This document shows, piece after piece, positions 35,569-46,983 of a stretch of DNA of 64,000 bases. Both the position numbers and the translations under genes were made by a program. The stretch's first letter is position 1. Every line of letters begins with the position of its first letter. Under the pieces are notes generated by a model, which was not told the origin of the DNA, did no database searches, and saw only the letters and a program-made list of their open reading frames with translations. The DNA is taken from positions 682,001 to 746,000 of the forward strand of contig JALHQZ010000002.1 of the NCBI GenBank assembly GCA_022841705.1, given 5' to 3'. The DNA is from Pirellulales bacterium (GTDB taxonomy: Bacteria; Planctomycetota; Planctomycetia; Pirellulales; Lacipirellulaceae).

Positions 35569-35748
35569 GCGGGCAATAATCGTAAGTCGCTAAGCTTCAG
35601 CAACTTACGACATCGTCGATTTGCGATTTCGAGAACCAATGGAACGCACGGGGCGCTGCAGTTGACGCTATTCTCGCCCAGAAGCCCTTTTTCCGCTGCC
35701 ACGCGCGATGCGGTTGCATCGCGGCTCATGGGCTTGGGAGCCGGTCGC

Positions 35749-36837
35749 CTACGGCGTGGCCTGTACCGGCGTTTCGCCATCGAAGCGGTGGCCGAGTTGG
35801 TTCCACGCTTCGGGGGAGATGTCGTAGTTGATGAAGCGGACCGAGCCATCGGCGAAACCGGTCGTGGCGCCGGCGGCGTGGGCGGAGCCCGCGGTGATAG
35901 AGTCGGCGATGTTGCCGAGCACCGTCGTGTCGTCCGGTCGCAAGCCGCAGGCGCAAGAGCGGATGGTGTCGAGGTCCCAGCCGTCGGACCAGCCCCGGTC
36001 ATCATGCGCGGGGAACGGCGGGGTTGAGTAACGACTGGGGTTGAGGCGCTTTTCTGTGATCACCGCCGTTTTGCTCGTGCCATCCGTGATTTTGGCGAAC
36101 GTGATGCGTGGATAGCCGAGGAGCGTCACCTTGGCGCCCCGCGAACCTTCTTCCACCAAGTAGCTACTGCGGGAGATCACGCCGCGGAAGCCGATGTACT
36201 CGGCGCCTAAACTCTGCGCGGGCTGGGGTGGACGGGCGTTCGTGCCGTAATCTTTGGCGCCCCAGTAGCCGTAACCTTCCAGGCACCACTGGCCGGTGGC
36301 GTTCGTGGCGCTGGGCATGTTGGCGTTGAAGGTGGCGTCACCCACTTCACTCCGGCTGGGAACCGCGGTCAGGGCGGCGTAATCCATCAGCCAGCGTGAA
36401 AATCCGGCGCCAACACTTTGTGTGGGCCCGCGGCGCGACGGACAAAAATACATGCCGACGGGTGTACTTTCGATCTGCGCGGTGGTGGTCAGGTTGGCGA
36501 TCGCGTTCTCTTCCAGATACGGCAGAATTTGAAACGCCCAGCTGAGCCCTTGCTTGCCGCCGCTCAGAGGTTTGCCCCCGGCAACGTAGTCCTCGAGTTG
36601 CGGCCACTGGTGAATCCCGCCCGTGGGAAACTGCTTGTGGGTGTCCGCGTAGTTGAGCGTCGCCAGCATCATCTGCTTCACTTGGTTGATGCACTGATTG
36701 CGCCGGGCGGCCTCGCGAGCCGCTTGCACCGCCGGCAGCAATAGCGCGACGAGGATGCCGATGATCGCGATGACCACCAGCAACTCGACCAGCGTGAAGG
36801 CGTGGCGATTGCGATTGTTAGAACGTGTTACTTCCAT
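35749..36837 (-). CDS. DUF1559 domain protein with type IV pilin-like N-terminus
   Basis: A 362-residue exported protein with the pilin-like leader [19 protein letters not shown] and the [15 protein letters not shown] helix followed by a DUF1559 body, ending in the signature [18 protein letters not shown]. The ATG at 36837 has a GAGGAGAGGA ribosome site; an upstream frame to 36876 is inside the next gene and is rejected. It lies 13 bases after the stop of the PEP-CTERM gene at 36851, so the two could be one operon. Confidence 0.88.
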   Translation of the reverse strand: MEVTRSNNRNRHAFTLVELLVVIAIIGILVALLLPAVQAAREAARRNQCINQVKQMMLATLNYADTHKQFPTGGIHQWPQLEDYVAGGKPLSGGKQGLSWAFQILPYLEENAIANLTTTAQIESTPVGMYFCPSRRGPTQSVGAGFSRWLMDYAALTAVPSRSEVGDATFNANMPSATNATGQWCLEGYGYWGAKDYGTNARPPQPAQSLGAEYIGFRGVISRSSYLVEEGSRGAKVTLLGYPRITFAKITDGTSKTAVITEKRLNPSRYSTPPFPAHDDRGWSDGWDLDTIRSCACGLRPDDTTVLGNIADSITAGSAHAAGATTGFADGSVRFINYDISPEAWNQLGHRFDGETPVQATP

Positions 36838-36850
36838 GTCCTCTCCTCGC

Positions 36851-38239
36851 TTAACTGGTGCGGCGAATTCCGCCAATCAGGCTGCCGCAGCACAGTAGCA
36901 AAAGCGTAAGCGTTGTAGGTTCCGGGACGGCCGTGCCGGCCGCAACTGCTGGCGAAGTGGCGCCAAAGTTGTTCTTCCACTGATTGTACTGGCCGGCGCC
37001 AATCGTGCCGCCCAAAGGATCGTTCGGCAGCACGGTATTCGTGCCGGCAGCGTCGCGATAGCGCGTGTAGTCGGCGGCGTCAACCACGTTGTTTTGGTTG
37101 TAATCGCCCACCAGCAGCGGCGCCGCCGTGGCGACTTCGAAGATGTGAACTTGGCTGGCCGATTGGTCGGCAATGTACAGCAGCTTGTTCACAGGGTCGT
37201 AGCTAAAGTCGTAAATGCCGGTCGTCGCATCGCCCGTCGTGAAAGGGGTTACGCCATCTTGCAGCACGAAGCTGGCCGCAACGGGCGTGTTGACCAAATT
37301 GGCGTCGTACACTTTCACTTGATCGGTAAAGGTGTCGGCCGCGCTCCGCTGATTGAAAATGATAAGGTTCTGGCCGGCAAATGCACTCGGCAGGAACTCC
37401 ACATTCAACGCGGCGACATCTTCCACGGGGTTGAAGGTAACCAGCCGCTGCAAACCGGCATTCGTGGTAGTGACTTTGCGATAATCATAATCGCCCGTCG
37501 GCACTCGTAAGCCGCGTGACACCCCCCTGGCGGCGATGGTGACGATGTCTCCAGTGGCGTTGTCGAAGTCGAGATCTTTCCAGCCGGTGGTTTCGTTCAC
37601 GCCTGGCTCCACCACAAAGTAAGTGGGGGTGATGCCAAAGTCCGGGTACAGCGGAGCGCCGGTGGTGGGGTTGATCAGATACTGCTCGGCCGAGCCGTAG
37701 GAAATTGCCATCACGTTGCCAGAGACGGGATCGACCGCAGCGCCATCGATGCGGATGAGCCCCCCGTTTTGGCCTGTGAAGCCCGGCCCCCCGATATCGA
37801 GATTCACCGCGTTGCTTCCCCAGTTGAGCGCATCGGTCCCCACCGTGAACGCTTGAATGATGTCAGGCGTATCGCCCCCATTGCTGGTGGAAGCGACCAA
37901 TGTGGTTCCATTGGTGTTGAGGTTTGTGTAGCCGTTGGTGGTCGGCCCCGCGCTGGCCAGCCCGCCATTGGTGGCCGAGTCATTCAGCCCGCCGAACGTG
38001 CTAACGCGGGTCGGCGCGGTAATCGGATTGATAATGTGATGCAGTTGCCCGGCGCCGAACAAGTTGCCGATGTAGACGTCGTTGCCGTAGGCCGCCACCG
38101 AACCAGGAACGCCCGCGCTGAGCGCAGCCGTATCGAGCTGGCCTTTGAGCTTGAACGTGACAGCCTGCGAACTACCCGCTGCTAGCAGAGCGGTTGCGCC
38201 GAAGGCAATTGCGATAACATGAAATTGAAGGGAACGCAT
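36851..38239 (-). CDS. Exported beta-propeller-like protein with dockerin repeat and PEP-CTERM tail
   Basis: A 462-residue exported protein: signal peptide (about 1-24), a WD/NHL-like beta-rich body with repeated [33 protein letters not shown] segments, a dockerin-type loop ([19 protein letters not shown]) and a PEP-CTERM tail ([15 protein letters not shown]...GIRRTS). Function unknown; surface display through exosortase is expected. Start ATG 38239 begins the signal peptide. It has a close paralogue upstream at 38385. Confidence 0.83.
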   Translation of the reverse strand: MRSLQFHVIAIAFGATALLAAGSSQAVTFKLKGQLDTAALSAGVPGSVAAYGNDVYIGNLFGAGQLHHIINPITAPTRVSTFGGLNDSATNGGLASAGPTTNGYTNLNTNGTTLVASTSNGGDTPDIIQAFTVGTDALNWGSNAVNLDIGGPGFTGQNGGLIRIDGAAVDPVSGNVMAISYGSAEQYLINPTTGAPLYPDFGITPTYFVVEPGVNETTGWKDLDFDNATGDIVTIAARGVSRGLRVPTGDYDYRKVTTTNAGLQRLVTFNPVEDVAALNVEFLPSAFAGQNLIIFNQRSAADTFTDQVKVYDANLVNTPVAASFVLQDGVTPFTTGDATTGIYDFSYDPVNKLLYIADQSASQVHIFEVATAAPLLVGDYNQNNVVDAADYTRYRDAAGTNTVLPNDPLGGTIGAGQYNQWKNNFGATSPAVAAGTAVPEPTTLTLLLLCCGSLIGGIRRTS

Positions 38240-38384
38240 GATAACTCTGGTGCTCCGCCCGGGGGGCTCAAGTTTCGAAGGATATGTCGTGCAGTGCGGA
38301 TCCAAAACCCAACCGAGTGACGACGGCTCAGCCGCCGTCGCCACTCCGTTGGTTTAACTACTTAACGTCTCTGATAAGCAATAC

Positions 38385-39539
38385 CTAACGGTTCAACTTC
38401 CGTCGCCGCCAAGCCACAAGTGCAAACGCGGCGCCGCCAACGAGCACCAGCGTGCCCGGCTCTGGAACGGCGGTGAAGATATGGACCTGGCTCGATGAGA
38501 AATCGCTCACATACAACAGATTATTCACCGGATCGTAGCTGAAATCGTAAATCCCCGACGCGGCCGAGGCGGTGGTGAACGGCGTCACGCCGTCGGAGAG
38601 CACAAAGCTCAACGGGACGGGCGTGTCGGTCGCCGTGCCCCCCGCACTGGGAGGCGTGGCGGAGAAGGCGCGGACTTTCGCATCGAACAAGTTCACGCCG
38701 GCACGGATATTCAGGATCACTAGTTCCTGTCCCGCGAACGCCGTCGGCAGGAACGCGACGTTAATCGCCGAAGCGGAGTTGTTCACACCATCGACGATGG
38801 TCTGCACGCCGGCGCCCCCTTCCAAGGTTTGGAACTGGCCATCGCCCACGCGCTTGCCGCGGGCAACACCGCCGACCGAGCGCAGATAAATGTCGCCGGT
38901 CGCTTTGTCGTAGTCGACATCTTTCCAACCAGTGCCCACTCCGGGGTAGAACAAAATGTTGGCGCCCGGAACGGCAACCGGAGCGCCCGTCGCGGCGGCG
39001 TAAAAGTTCTGGGCATCGCCACCGAAACCGGTGGTCATGACTCGGCCTGTGATCGGTTCCACCGCGGCGCCATCGATCCGACCAGTTTGGGTGTTGAGGC
39101 TACCGGGGCCAGCGTTTCCGCCCCACAGCAAAGTGCTCGTTCCAAACGTGTAGGCTTGGGCGATGTCAGGCGTGCCGCCGCCGTTATCGGTCGCCGCGAT
39201 GAGCGTGACGCCATCCGTATTGAGGCTCACGTACCCGTTGCTGGTACCGCCAGCGCTGGCGAGCCCGCCGTTGGTGGCCGGGTTGTTGATGCCGCCGAAG
39301 GTCGCCACGTTGGTGGGCGTGGTCAGCGGATTGGCGATTTGGTGCAGCAGCGCGTTGCCAAACAAATTGCCGATGTAAACCGTGTTGCCATAGGCCGCCA
39401 CCGAACCAGGCACGCCCGCATTGAGGGCCGCGGTGTCGAGCTGACCGACCAACCGCAGCGTGACGGCCGAAGCCGAAGCGCATAAAAGCGCGAGCAGGGT
39501 TACGCCGAGCAGCGCTCGGTAACGAAAGATGCGAATCAT
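38385..39539 (-). CDS. Exported beta-propeller-like protein with PEP-CTERM tail, tandem paralogue
   Basis: A 384-residue paralogue of the downstream gene product, sharing [42 protein letters not shown] and [15 protein letters not shown], but lacking the dockerin loop: the body passes directly to the PEP-CTERM tail (AVPEPGTLVLVGG...RRRKLNR). Signal peptide at about 1-25 (LLGVTLLALLCASASAV). Start ATG 39539. The two genes lie in tandem 145 bases apart, consistent with local duplication. Confidence 0.83.
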   Translation of the reverse strand: MIRIFRYRALLGVTLLALLCASASAVTLRLVGQLDTAALNAGVPGSVAAYGNTVYIGNLFGNALLHQIANPLTTPTNVATFGGINNPATNGGLASAGGTSNGYVSLNTDGVTLIAATDNGGGTPDIAQAYTFGTSTLLWGGNAGPGSLNTQTGRIDGAAVEPITGRVMTTGFGGDAQNFYAAATGAPVAVPGANILFYPGVGTGWKDVDYDKATGDIYLRSVGGVARGKRVGDGQFQTLEGGAGVQTIVDGVNNSASAINVAFLPTAFAGQELVILNIRAGVNLFDAKVRAFSATPPSAGGTATDTPVPLSFVLSDGVTPFTTASAASGIYDFSYDPVNNLLYVSDFSSSQVHIFTAVPEPGTLVLVGGAAFALVAWRRRKLNR

Positions 39540-39755
39540 GAGCAAATCTCCCAAGGCCTTCGCCGACAAGAGCTTAGCGCGACTTGAGGGGCAAAGGCGA
39601 ACCTCAAGGCGCGACGAACTTTCCAGTGGCCGAGCGCCAGTCGCCCTCCACTTCACGCCTCCGTTATACCGCGCTTGCCGCACTAAAGAGGCCAAATCCC
39701 GCATGATTCTCTCGGAATCGCGCACCACCTGCACGTGTCCGCAAAGTTCCGCGAC

Positions 39756-40235
39756 TTAAGGGGCTGCGATCGAGGTCATCGAGCCGCTTGCGGCTGCCAG
39801 CAACTCATCCACAATCGGGTGCGGTTTGAACGGGAACGTGCGATAGGTCGGAAAGAACTGCACTTCAGACCCAAATCGGCACGGCGTGCTTAGCGTTAGC
39901 TTGATGCGCTCCGGGTTGGCGGCCCGCAGGTTCTCGACCTTCACAATATCTCGCACGGCGATGCGATCTTCTTCGCCGTTGTAAGTGAGCAGCAGTTCAT
40001 CACCGCGCCACTCGACCGTGTCAAGCGTGTCCGCGAAGAGCCACCGCCAGATAGCGGTCATCACGCCGCTGAGCACGAGCGCTTCCACACACAAGAAGAT
40101 TCTCGCGCCGTTGGGCATGTTGGCGAGGAATGCGAGCGCGAAGAGTCCAATCGGCACGGCGTACGCGATCGTGCGGAAGAGGCGCTTGTTGGGGAAGGCG
40201 GTGGAGATGCGACGGGTTCTGGATTCGTAAGACAT
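39756..40235 (-). CDS. Small membrane protein with PH-like C-terminal domain
   Basis: A 159-residue protein with two hydrophobic helices (about 23-42 and 47-64) and a cytoplasmic beta-rich tail (DTVEWRGDELLLTYNGEED...IAVRDIVKVENLR) in the style of bacterial PH domains. Function unknown. It is downstream of enolase on the same strand but separated by a terminator, so it probably has its own transcript. Confidence 0.7.
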   Translation of the reverse strand: MSYESRTRRISTAFPNKRLFRTIAYAVPIGLFALAFLANMPNGARIFLCVEALVLSGVMTAIWRWLFADTLDTVEWRGDELLLTYNGEEDRIAVRDIVKVENLRAANPERIKLTLSTPCRFGSEVQFFPTYRTFPFKPHPIVDELLAAASGSMTSIAAP

Positions 40236-40243
40236 AAAACTAG

Positions 40244-40272
40244 AAAACGCCCGGCGAATTCGCCGGGCGTTT
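40244..40272 (-). terminator. Rho-independent terminator after enolase
   Basis: AAACGCCCGGCG and CGCCGGGCGTTT form a perfect 12-bp stem with loop AATT and, on the minus strand, continue into a T run. It lies about 50 bases after the enolase stop. Confidence 0.85.
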
Positions 40273-40324
40273 CAATCTCGTAAAACGTCAAAATACGCTC
40301 CTCTACCCTGAGCGCGGCTAAACG

Positions 40325-41731
<1,407 letters not shown>

Positions 41732-41883
41732 TTACTTCCCCCGCAAAATCGGCACACTCGGAATCACGTGGCGATCTCCTGGCGATCCGCAACTTAACCC
41801 CCCGCCGATTGCAGCCGATTTAACGCCAGAGCAGGTCCTATATTTGCTCGTTGCAGCGGGAAGTTAGCGGAAAGGGACGAGCG

Positions 41884-42564
41884 ATGCGACAGATATTGAA
41901 CTGGCTCTACATGCGTGCAAGCGGCAACGAATCGCGCCCCGTGGTGTACGACATCGACGCCGTCTGCCCCGAGCTGCGCGAGCTCGAGCGCAACTGTCCT
42001 GCCATTCGCGACGAGCTGCTCGCCCTGCTGCCGACCAGCGAGAACATCCCGAAGTATCACGAACTCGATCCGGGCCGCTCGCACATTTCTTCAGCAGCCG
42101 ACAAAGCGGCGTGGCGGGTATACTTGCTGTACGCGATGGGCATCAAGCCGGAGAAGAACCGCGCTCGCTGCCCGCACACGAGCGCGTTACTCGACAAAAT
42201 CCCTGGCTTGTTTCAAGCGTTCTTCTCGATCCTCGAGCCCGGCAAGAACGTGCCGCTGCACCGCAGCCCCTACGCCGGTTACCTGCGCTACCACTTGGGC
42301 CTCGCCATTCCCACCGAGAACGCCCCGTGGATGCGGGTGAAGGACCAGCGCGTCGATTGGAAACAGTGCGAAGGCATTTTGTTTTGTGATTATTGGAAGC
42401 ACGAAGTCTTCAATACCTGCGCCGAAACGCGCGTGGTGCTGGTGGTGGACATCCTGCGCCCCATGCCGTGGTGGGCCGACGCCCTCAATCGTCTGGTGAC
42501 TGCCGTTTACATCCGCCACATCTATGGCCGGATGATCACCAAAGCGGGCAAAAGCTACGGTTAA
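41884..42564 (+). CDS. Aspartyl/asparaginyl beta-hydroxylase family dioxygenase
   Basis: A 226-residue Fe(II)/2-oxoglutarate dioxygenase of the Asp/Asn hydroxylase (LpxO-like) family. The metal His is in VPLHRSPYAGYLRYHLGL and the second His in DYWKHEVFN, with an Arg (ETRVVLVVDI) to bind 2-oxoglutarate. It may hydroxylate a lipid A-like acyl chain or a protein residue; the substrate is not evident. Start ATG 41884 has a GGGACGAGCG region upstream and begins the conserved N-terminus. Confidence 0.85.
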   Translation: MRQILNWLYMRASGNESRPVVYDIDAVCPELRELERNCPAIRDELLALLPTSENIPKYHELDPGRSHISSAADKAAWRVYLLYAMGIKPEKNRARCPHTSALLDKIPGLFQAFFSILEPGKNVPLHRSPYAGYLRYHLGLAIPTENAPWMRVKDQRVDWKQCEGILFCDYWKHEVFNTCAETRVVLVVDILRPMPWWADALNRLVTAVYIRHIYGRMITKAGKSYG

Positions 42565-42617
42565 CGGCTCGAATCAGTCGTCCGCCCCGGTTGTTAGGCT
42601 TTTGGCCCGTTGTGCGC

Positions 42618-42623
42618 TATAAT
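42618..42623 (+). promoter_or_regulatory. Perfect -10 box TATAAT upstream of the PhoX-like gene
   Basis: TATAAT at 42618-42623, 57 bases before the ATG at 42681. A clear -35 box at the right distance was not found, so this is a weak call. Confidence 0.35.
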
Positions 42624-42680
42624 GTCGGCATCGCCCCTGTGGGCGGCAGCGGGCCGCTTCTCTCAACAAAGATTTTGACC

Positions 42681-44339
42681 ATGTCTGTGCGCACTGCGAT
42701 CGCAGTGGTGGTTTTGCTGCTCACCTGGAATCAGACTTCGCTGGCGCTCGACGGTGCTCGCCCGCTCAACCTCACCCTCATGAATGGTTGGAAGGGCCTC
42801 GAGCTACTCACCCAAGGAGATAACATCTCGGCCTTCGCCGACGCTGGCTATGGGGCCACCGCCAGTCGCGGAAACTACGATGGGCTCGGCTTTTTTCTCA
42901 ATGGCATCCAAGCGCAGCTGCTGATCAATCACGAAACGGCCGACGCCGCCATCAGCCGGGTCGATATTGATGTGACCGCGCTGCGCCAATCGATCGACAA
43001 CGTGCGCTCGGGGGCGCCGCTTACAGGAACTTTCGTCCGCGGCATGGGCTACGCCTACAATCAGGTGTACGACGCCACCTATCATGCGGTCAGTAATCCC
43101 AACCCGGTGGCCAGCGGCGTGGCGGGCGTCGCGGCATACGGGGTGACCTGGCTCGATCGATTCTGTTCCGGTTCGCATTATTTGCCCGAACAGTTTGGTC
43201 CTGGCCGGGGGTTCGCGGACCCCATCTACATCACCGGCGAAGAAGTCAGTGGCGGTAAGTTTTATGCCGTCGATCCGGTGCAGCGTAATTTCTGGGAACT
43301 CAATTCTCTTGGGCTGGGCTTCTGGGAGAACGCCACCCTGGTGGATACAGGCAATACCACCAACGTGGCGATGGTTCTCGCGTCTGACGCTGGCACGGCG
43401 CCGGGCGACTACCTGCGAATGTACGTCGGCACGAAAGGGCTCGACGCCAATAGCGATGGCGCCGTTGATTTCTTGGAACGCAACGGTTTGCGCGGCGGAA
43501 CAATTTACTACTTCGATCCCAACGGCGCCGCCAGCACCACCGATTTGCCGGATGGCGTCGTCGCGGGACTCTGGAGTACGTCAACCACCGGCGCTTTGCG
43601 GGACACCAAAATTGAAGACATTACCGTCAACCCGCTCAATGGACTCCAGGCCGCCTTCAATGGTCAGCTCGACGGAGTTTACGCCCTCGACCTGACCTTC
43701 AACTTTACGAGCGGAGCTTTTGTTCCCAGCACATCACCGGTCACAATTCGCCAAGTCCGGGACAACGACATTCAACCCATCGATGCGCCCGACAACCTCG
43801 ACTGGTCCCGCGATGGGAATCTCTACGTCAATGAAGATGGCGGCGGCAATGGCGTGTTTAAGGTTTCGCTCGATGGCCTGACCATCACCCAACTTGCCTC
43901 GGGCGCCTCGGAAACCACGGGCATCGTGGACATCTCCGACGAGCTTGGTTACACACCGGGCTCGGTCCTGCTGCAAGCCTTACAAGGAGTTGGCGCGAGT
44001 GGAGCGCAGATTGTCGCCCTCATTTCCCCCACAGCGAACTACCTTCCGGCCGGCGATTACGACGCCTCTGGCCTCGTTGATGCCCAAGACTACGCCCTCT
44101 GGGCCGCTTCGTTCATTGCCCCCCGCACGCTGGGCGCTGATGGCAACCATAACGCCTTCCTCGACGCCGGGGATTACACCATCTGGCGAGACGCCCTCCC
44201 CGCTCCGTCCCCAAGCCAAAACGTCCCCGAACCGGCAAGCATCTTGCTAACACTTTTCGCCGTTGGATGGGGACGCATCCGCCGCTTACAATCAGACTCC
44301 CAAGTCTCCTTTGTCTCCACGGAAACCTCGGCATGTTGA
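42681..44339 (+). CDS. PhoX-like (DUF839) exported protein with dockerin loops and PEP-CTERM tail
   Basis: A 552-residue exported protein: signal peptide (about 1-22), a beta-propeller body like the PhoX/DUF839 phosphatases (segments GYGATASRGNYDG, DPIYITGEEVSGGKFYAVD, DNLDWSRDGNLYVNEDG), two dockerin-type loops (GDYDASGLVDAQDYALW, DGNHNAFLDAGDYTIWRD) and a PEP-CTERM tail (NVPEPASILLTLF). PhoX uses calcium and iron; whether the catalytic residues are kept cannot be judged here. The stop overlaps the cstA start by 7 bases. Confidence 0.78.
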   Translation: MSVRTAIAVVVLLLTWNQTSLALDGARPLNLTLMNGWKGLELLTQGDNISAFADAGYGATASRGNYDGLGFFLNGIQAQLLINHETADAAISRVDIDVTALRQSIDNVRSGAPLTGTFVRGMGYAYNQVYDATYHAVSNPNPVASGVAGVAAYGVTWLDRFCSGSHYLPEQFGPGRGFADPIYITGEEVSGGKFYAVDPVQRNFWELNSLGLGFWENATLVDTGNTTNVAMVLASDAGTAPGDYLRMYVGTKGLDANSDGAVDFLERNGLRGGTIYYFDPNGAASTTDLPDGVVAGLWSTSTTGALRDTKIEDITVNPLNGLQAAFNGQLDGVYALDLTFNFTSGAFVPSTSPVTIRQVRDNDIQPIDAPDNLDWSRDGNLYVNEDGGGNGVFKVSLDGLTITQLASGASETTGIVDISDELGYTPGSVLLQALQGVGASGAQIVALISPTANYLPAGDYDASGLVDAQDYALWAASFIAPRTLGADGNHNAFLDAGDYTIWRDALPAPSPSQNVPEPASILLTLFAVGWGRIRRLQSDSQVSFVSTETSAC

Positions 44340-46063
44340 CGGTCGTCCTCTCCTCCGCCGTGCTGCTCCTCGCGGCGTACTTCACCTACGGCCGGCTACT
44401 CGAGCGGCTCTTCGGCATCAACCCGAAGCGTCCCACGCCCGCGGTCGAACTGCAAGACGGCCGAGACTTCGAGCCGATTGGCCGCGGCCCGCTGATGAGC
44501 CAGCATTTCTCGGCGATCGCCGCAGCGGGGCCGATCGTCGGGCCGATCCTCGCGGGGCTCACCTTCGGTTGGCTGCCGGCGCTCATTTGGATTTTGGTCG
44601 GCTCGATCCTCGTCGGCGGCGTGCATGATTACGCTTCGCTGGTCGCGTCGATCCGCCACAAGGCGCAGTCCGTCGCCGAAGTGGTGCGCCAGCACATGAG
44701 CCACCGCTCATATCTCTTGTTCCTCACGTTCATTTGGATCGCGCTGGTCTACATCGTCGTCGCCTTTACCGATATCACCGCCACCGCGTTCGTCGGCCCG
44801 GCAAAAGCAGAGAACGGCGGCATCGGCGGCGGAGCGGTTGCGTCGTCATCGCTGATGTACCTGGTCCTCACGCTGCTAATGGGCCTCGCCACGCGCTACT
44901 TAAAGCTGAAAGAAGTCACGGCGCTCGCGATCTTCTTGCCGCTGGTCGCGCTCGCGATTGTCGCCGGCAAGTGGGTGCCGCTCGATGTTGAACAACTCTT
45001 CACGCTCAGTCCCGGCGCGGCGCGCAAAGTGTGGGATGTGTCGCTCTTGGTCTACTGCCTCATCGCCGGCGTCGTGCCGGTGTGGCTGCTGCTGCAACCG
45101 CGCGGCCAACTTGGCGGCTACTTTTTGTATGCCGCGCTCGGCGCCGGCGCGCTCGGCCTCGTATTCGGTGGCGCCGAGATTCAGTACCCCGCGTTTCGCG
45201 GCTGGGAAGTCGCCGGCGCGAATGGCGCTACTCAGTCATTGGTGCCCCTGCTCTTCATCACCATCGCCTGCGGCGCCTGCTCGGGCTTCCACGGCCTCAT
45301 CGCTTCCGGCACAACATCAAAGCAACTCCGCAGCGAAGCGGACGCCCGCCCCATCGGCTATGGCACCATGCTGCTCGAAGCGATGGTCGCCGTCGTCTCG
45401 CTCAGTTGCGTGATGATGTTCAAGCCCGGCGCCGCCGAACTGACCGGGGGGCCGAACATGATTTACGCCCAAGGGATCGGCTCCTTTGCCGCCGCGTTCG
45501 GCGTGGCGAAGAGCGTCGGCATCGCCTTCGCGCTGATGGCCTTCTGCACGTTTGTGTACGACACGCTCGACGTTTGCACCCGCCTCGGCCGCTACATTTT
45601 TGAAGAGCTCACCGGCTGGCGCACCACCGGCGGAAGTATTGTCGGCGCCGGCGTGATGACCGGCGTCCCGCTCTTCTTTCTGCTGCGGCATCCTTCCGAC
45701 GCTGCCGAACCAGTGTGGCGCACCTTCTGGGCCCTCTTCGGCGCCAGCAACCAACTGCTGGCCGCGCTCACACTACTCGGCGTAACCGTGTGGCTCTGGC
45801 GCACCCAGCGCGCCGCGTGGGTCTGGCTGGTCACCGGCGTGCCGACCCTCTTCATGTACACGATGAGCAGTTGGGCCCTGGTGACCATGACCTTCCCTAA
45901 GTTCCACACCACCGCCGGCTGGCAAGCCCCAACCGATGCCGTCCCATGGCTCGGCCTAGTGCTCCTCGCCCTCGCCGCCCTGATGGCGATTGAAGCGGTG
46001 CGCGCGATCGCCCGTGATATACCGGGGCCGCCGAACAGCCGGGCACTTGCCACCCCCACGTAG
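44333..46063 (+). CDS. cstA: Carbon starvation protein A (CstA family transporter)
   Basis: A 576-residue inner-membrane protein with many transmembrane helices. Family features: N-terminal YFTYGRLLERLFGI, DGRDFEPIGRGPLMSQHFSAIAAAGPIVGPILA near residues 40-75, GGVHDYASL and CSGFHGLIASGTTSKQL, all typical of CstA, which imports pyruvate and peptides. The ATG at 44333 lies inside the end of the PhoX-like gene, so translation is coupled; an earlier frame to 44267 lies within it and is rejected. Confidence 0.92.
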   Translation: MLTVVLSSAVLLLAAYFTYGRLLERLFGINPKRPTPAVELQDGRDFEPIGRGPLMSQHFSAIAAAGPIVGPILAGLTFGWLPALIWILVGSILVGGVHDYASLVASIRHKAQSVAEVVRQHMSHRSYLLFLTFIWIALVYIVVAFTDITATAFVGPAKAENGGIGGGAVASSSLMYLVLTLLMGLATRYLKLKEVTALAIFLPLVALAIVAGKWVPLDVEQLFTLSPGAARKVWDVSLLVYCLIAGVVPVWLLLQPRGQLGGYFLYAALGAGALGLVFGGAEIQYPAFRGWEVAGANGATQSLVPLLFITIACGACSGFHGLIASGTTSKQLRSEADARPIGYGTMLLEAMVAVVSLSCVMMFKPGAAELTGGPNMIYAQGIGSFAAAFGVAKSVGIAFALMAFCTFVYDTLDVCTRLGRYIFEELTGWRTTGGSIVGAGVMTGVPLFFLLRHPSDAAEPVWRTFWALFGASNQLLAALTLLGVTVWLWRTQRAAWVWLVTGVPTLFMYTMSSWALVTMTFPKFHTTAGWQAPTDAVPWLGLVLLALAALMAIEAVRAIARDIPGPPNSRALATPT

Positions 46064-46084
46064 CACGGGACCGAAGTCCCGTGC
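46063..46084 (+). terminator. Stable hairpin after cstA
   Basis: GCACGGGAC and GTCCCGTGC form a perfect 9-bp stem with loop CGAA starting in the cstA stop codon. No T run follows, so it may be a 3'-end protecting hairpin rather than a classic terminator. Confidence 0.4.
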
Positions 46085-46265
46085 GAAACTAAAGGCGATT
46101 GAACTAGCACAAGCGACTCGAACGGGATGACGGTCTCTTATTAGGAACGGTAAGCAGCAAATCCGCTGGATGGCGTATAAGGAAAAAGTGGACGGAAAGA
46201 ATAAAGGGGATCTGACTAACAAACTATGAATTGCGTCCTTAATCCCCTTTTACGTTGTCGTCAGC

Positions 46266-46796
46266 ATGAAACCATCAGTAGTTCAATTTTATCTGCTGGC
46301 TTCAACGACACTAGCGATTGTGTCGTTACTGACGCCAATCCTCGTTGAACAACATGTTGAGGCGTGGTATTTGCAATGGCTTGATTTTTTCACTGATCAC
46401 GGAGGTAACAGGCGCTTACTCGAGCAAGCGGATGCGCCTCTTAGGGAGTCTTTGATCAAGTTCGGAACCAGTTGGCTCATTCTATTCAATTCAATCGGAC
46501 TATTTGGAGCATGGACCTTCTTGAGCCGAAACTCCAGCATTGAGCAGGACGGCTTGGGAGTAGGATTAGCAGTCCCACTATTGGCTTTGTTGGTCACAGC
46601 AGCGTTTCGCGTAGTCTTCGGCATCACGATTTTTTTCCCTCTATCATTCCCTGTCTGTTTGTTTGAAGCCTATATTTGCCTCCTTTGCATCGCTCGCAGA
46701 CAATGGAAAACTGTTGGATGGTTGATGGCTCATATGACCCTACTCGGTGTTTTTTTTGGTTGGTGGTTTTTGAGAACCTTGACCATTATCGATTAG
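46266..46796 (+). CDS. Small four-helix membrane protein
   Basis: A 176-residue membrane protein with about four hydrophobic segments (for example FYLLASTTLAIVSLLTPILV and GVGLAVPLLALLVTAAF) and short loops. No family recognised. It lies on its own between cstA and the palindromic element, and its A+T content is higher than that of neighbours. Confidence 0.65.
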   Translation: MKPSVVQFYLLASTTLAIVSLLTPILVEQHVEAWYLQWLDFFTDHGGNRRLLEQADAPLRESLIKFGTSWLILFNSIGLFGAWTFLSRNSSIEQDGLGVGLAVPLLALLVTAAFRVVFGITIFFPLSFPVCLFEAYICLLCIARRQWKTVGWLMAHMTLLGVFFGWWFLRTLTIID

Positions 46797-46863
46797 AATA
46801 GCACCCCTAATGGTTCGGCGTACACGCCATTGATGCCCTTCCGCTGCATGTTGTTTCGCGGGT

Positions 46864-46965
46864 GGCACTGACTTTCGGCCGCGTAAATCTCACTACCAAA
46901 AACAAACGTCACCGGCCGAATGTCAGTGCGGCGGTCACGCCGTAGGAAGTGAAGCGGCTCACTTC
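46864..46965. repeat. Palindromic intergenic element, related to 54228-54424
   Basis: GGCACTGACTTTCGGCCG (46864-46881) pairs with CGGCCGAATGTCAGTGC (46913-46929); next to it GAAGTGA (46946-46952) pairs with TCACTTC (46959-46965). The second copy at 54228 has the same units in the same order. It stands directly upstream of the Imm52-like gene. Confidence 0.65.
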
Positions 46966-46983
46966 TCACGAACTCATGTCCGA

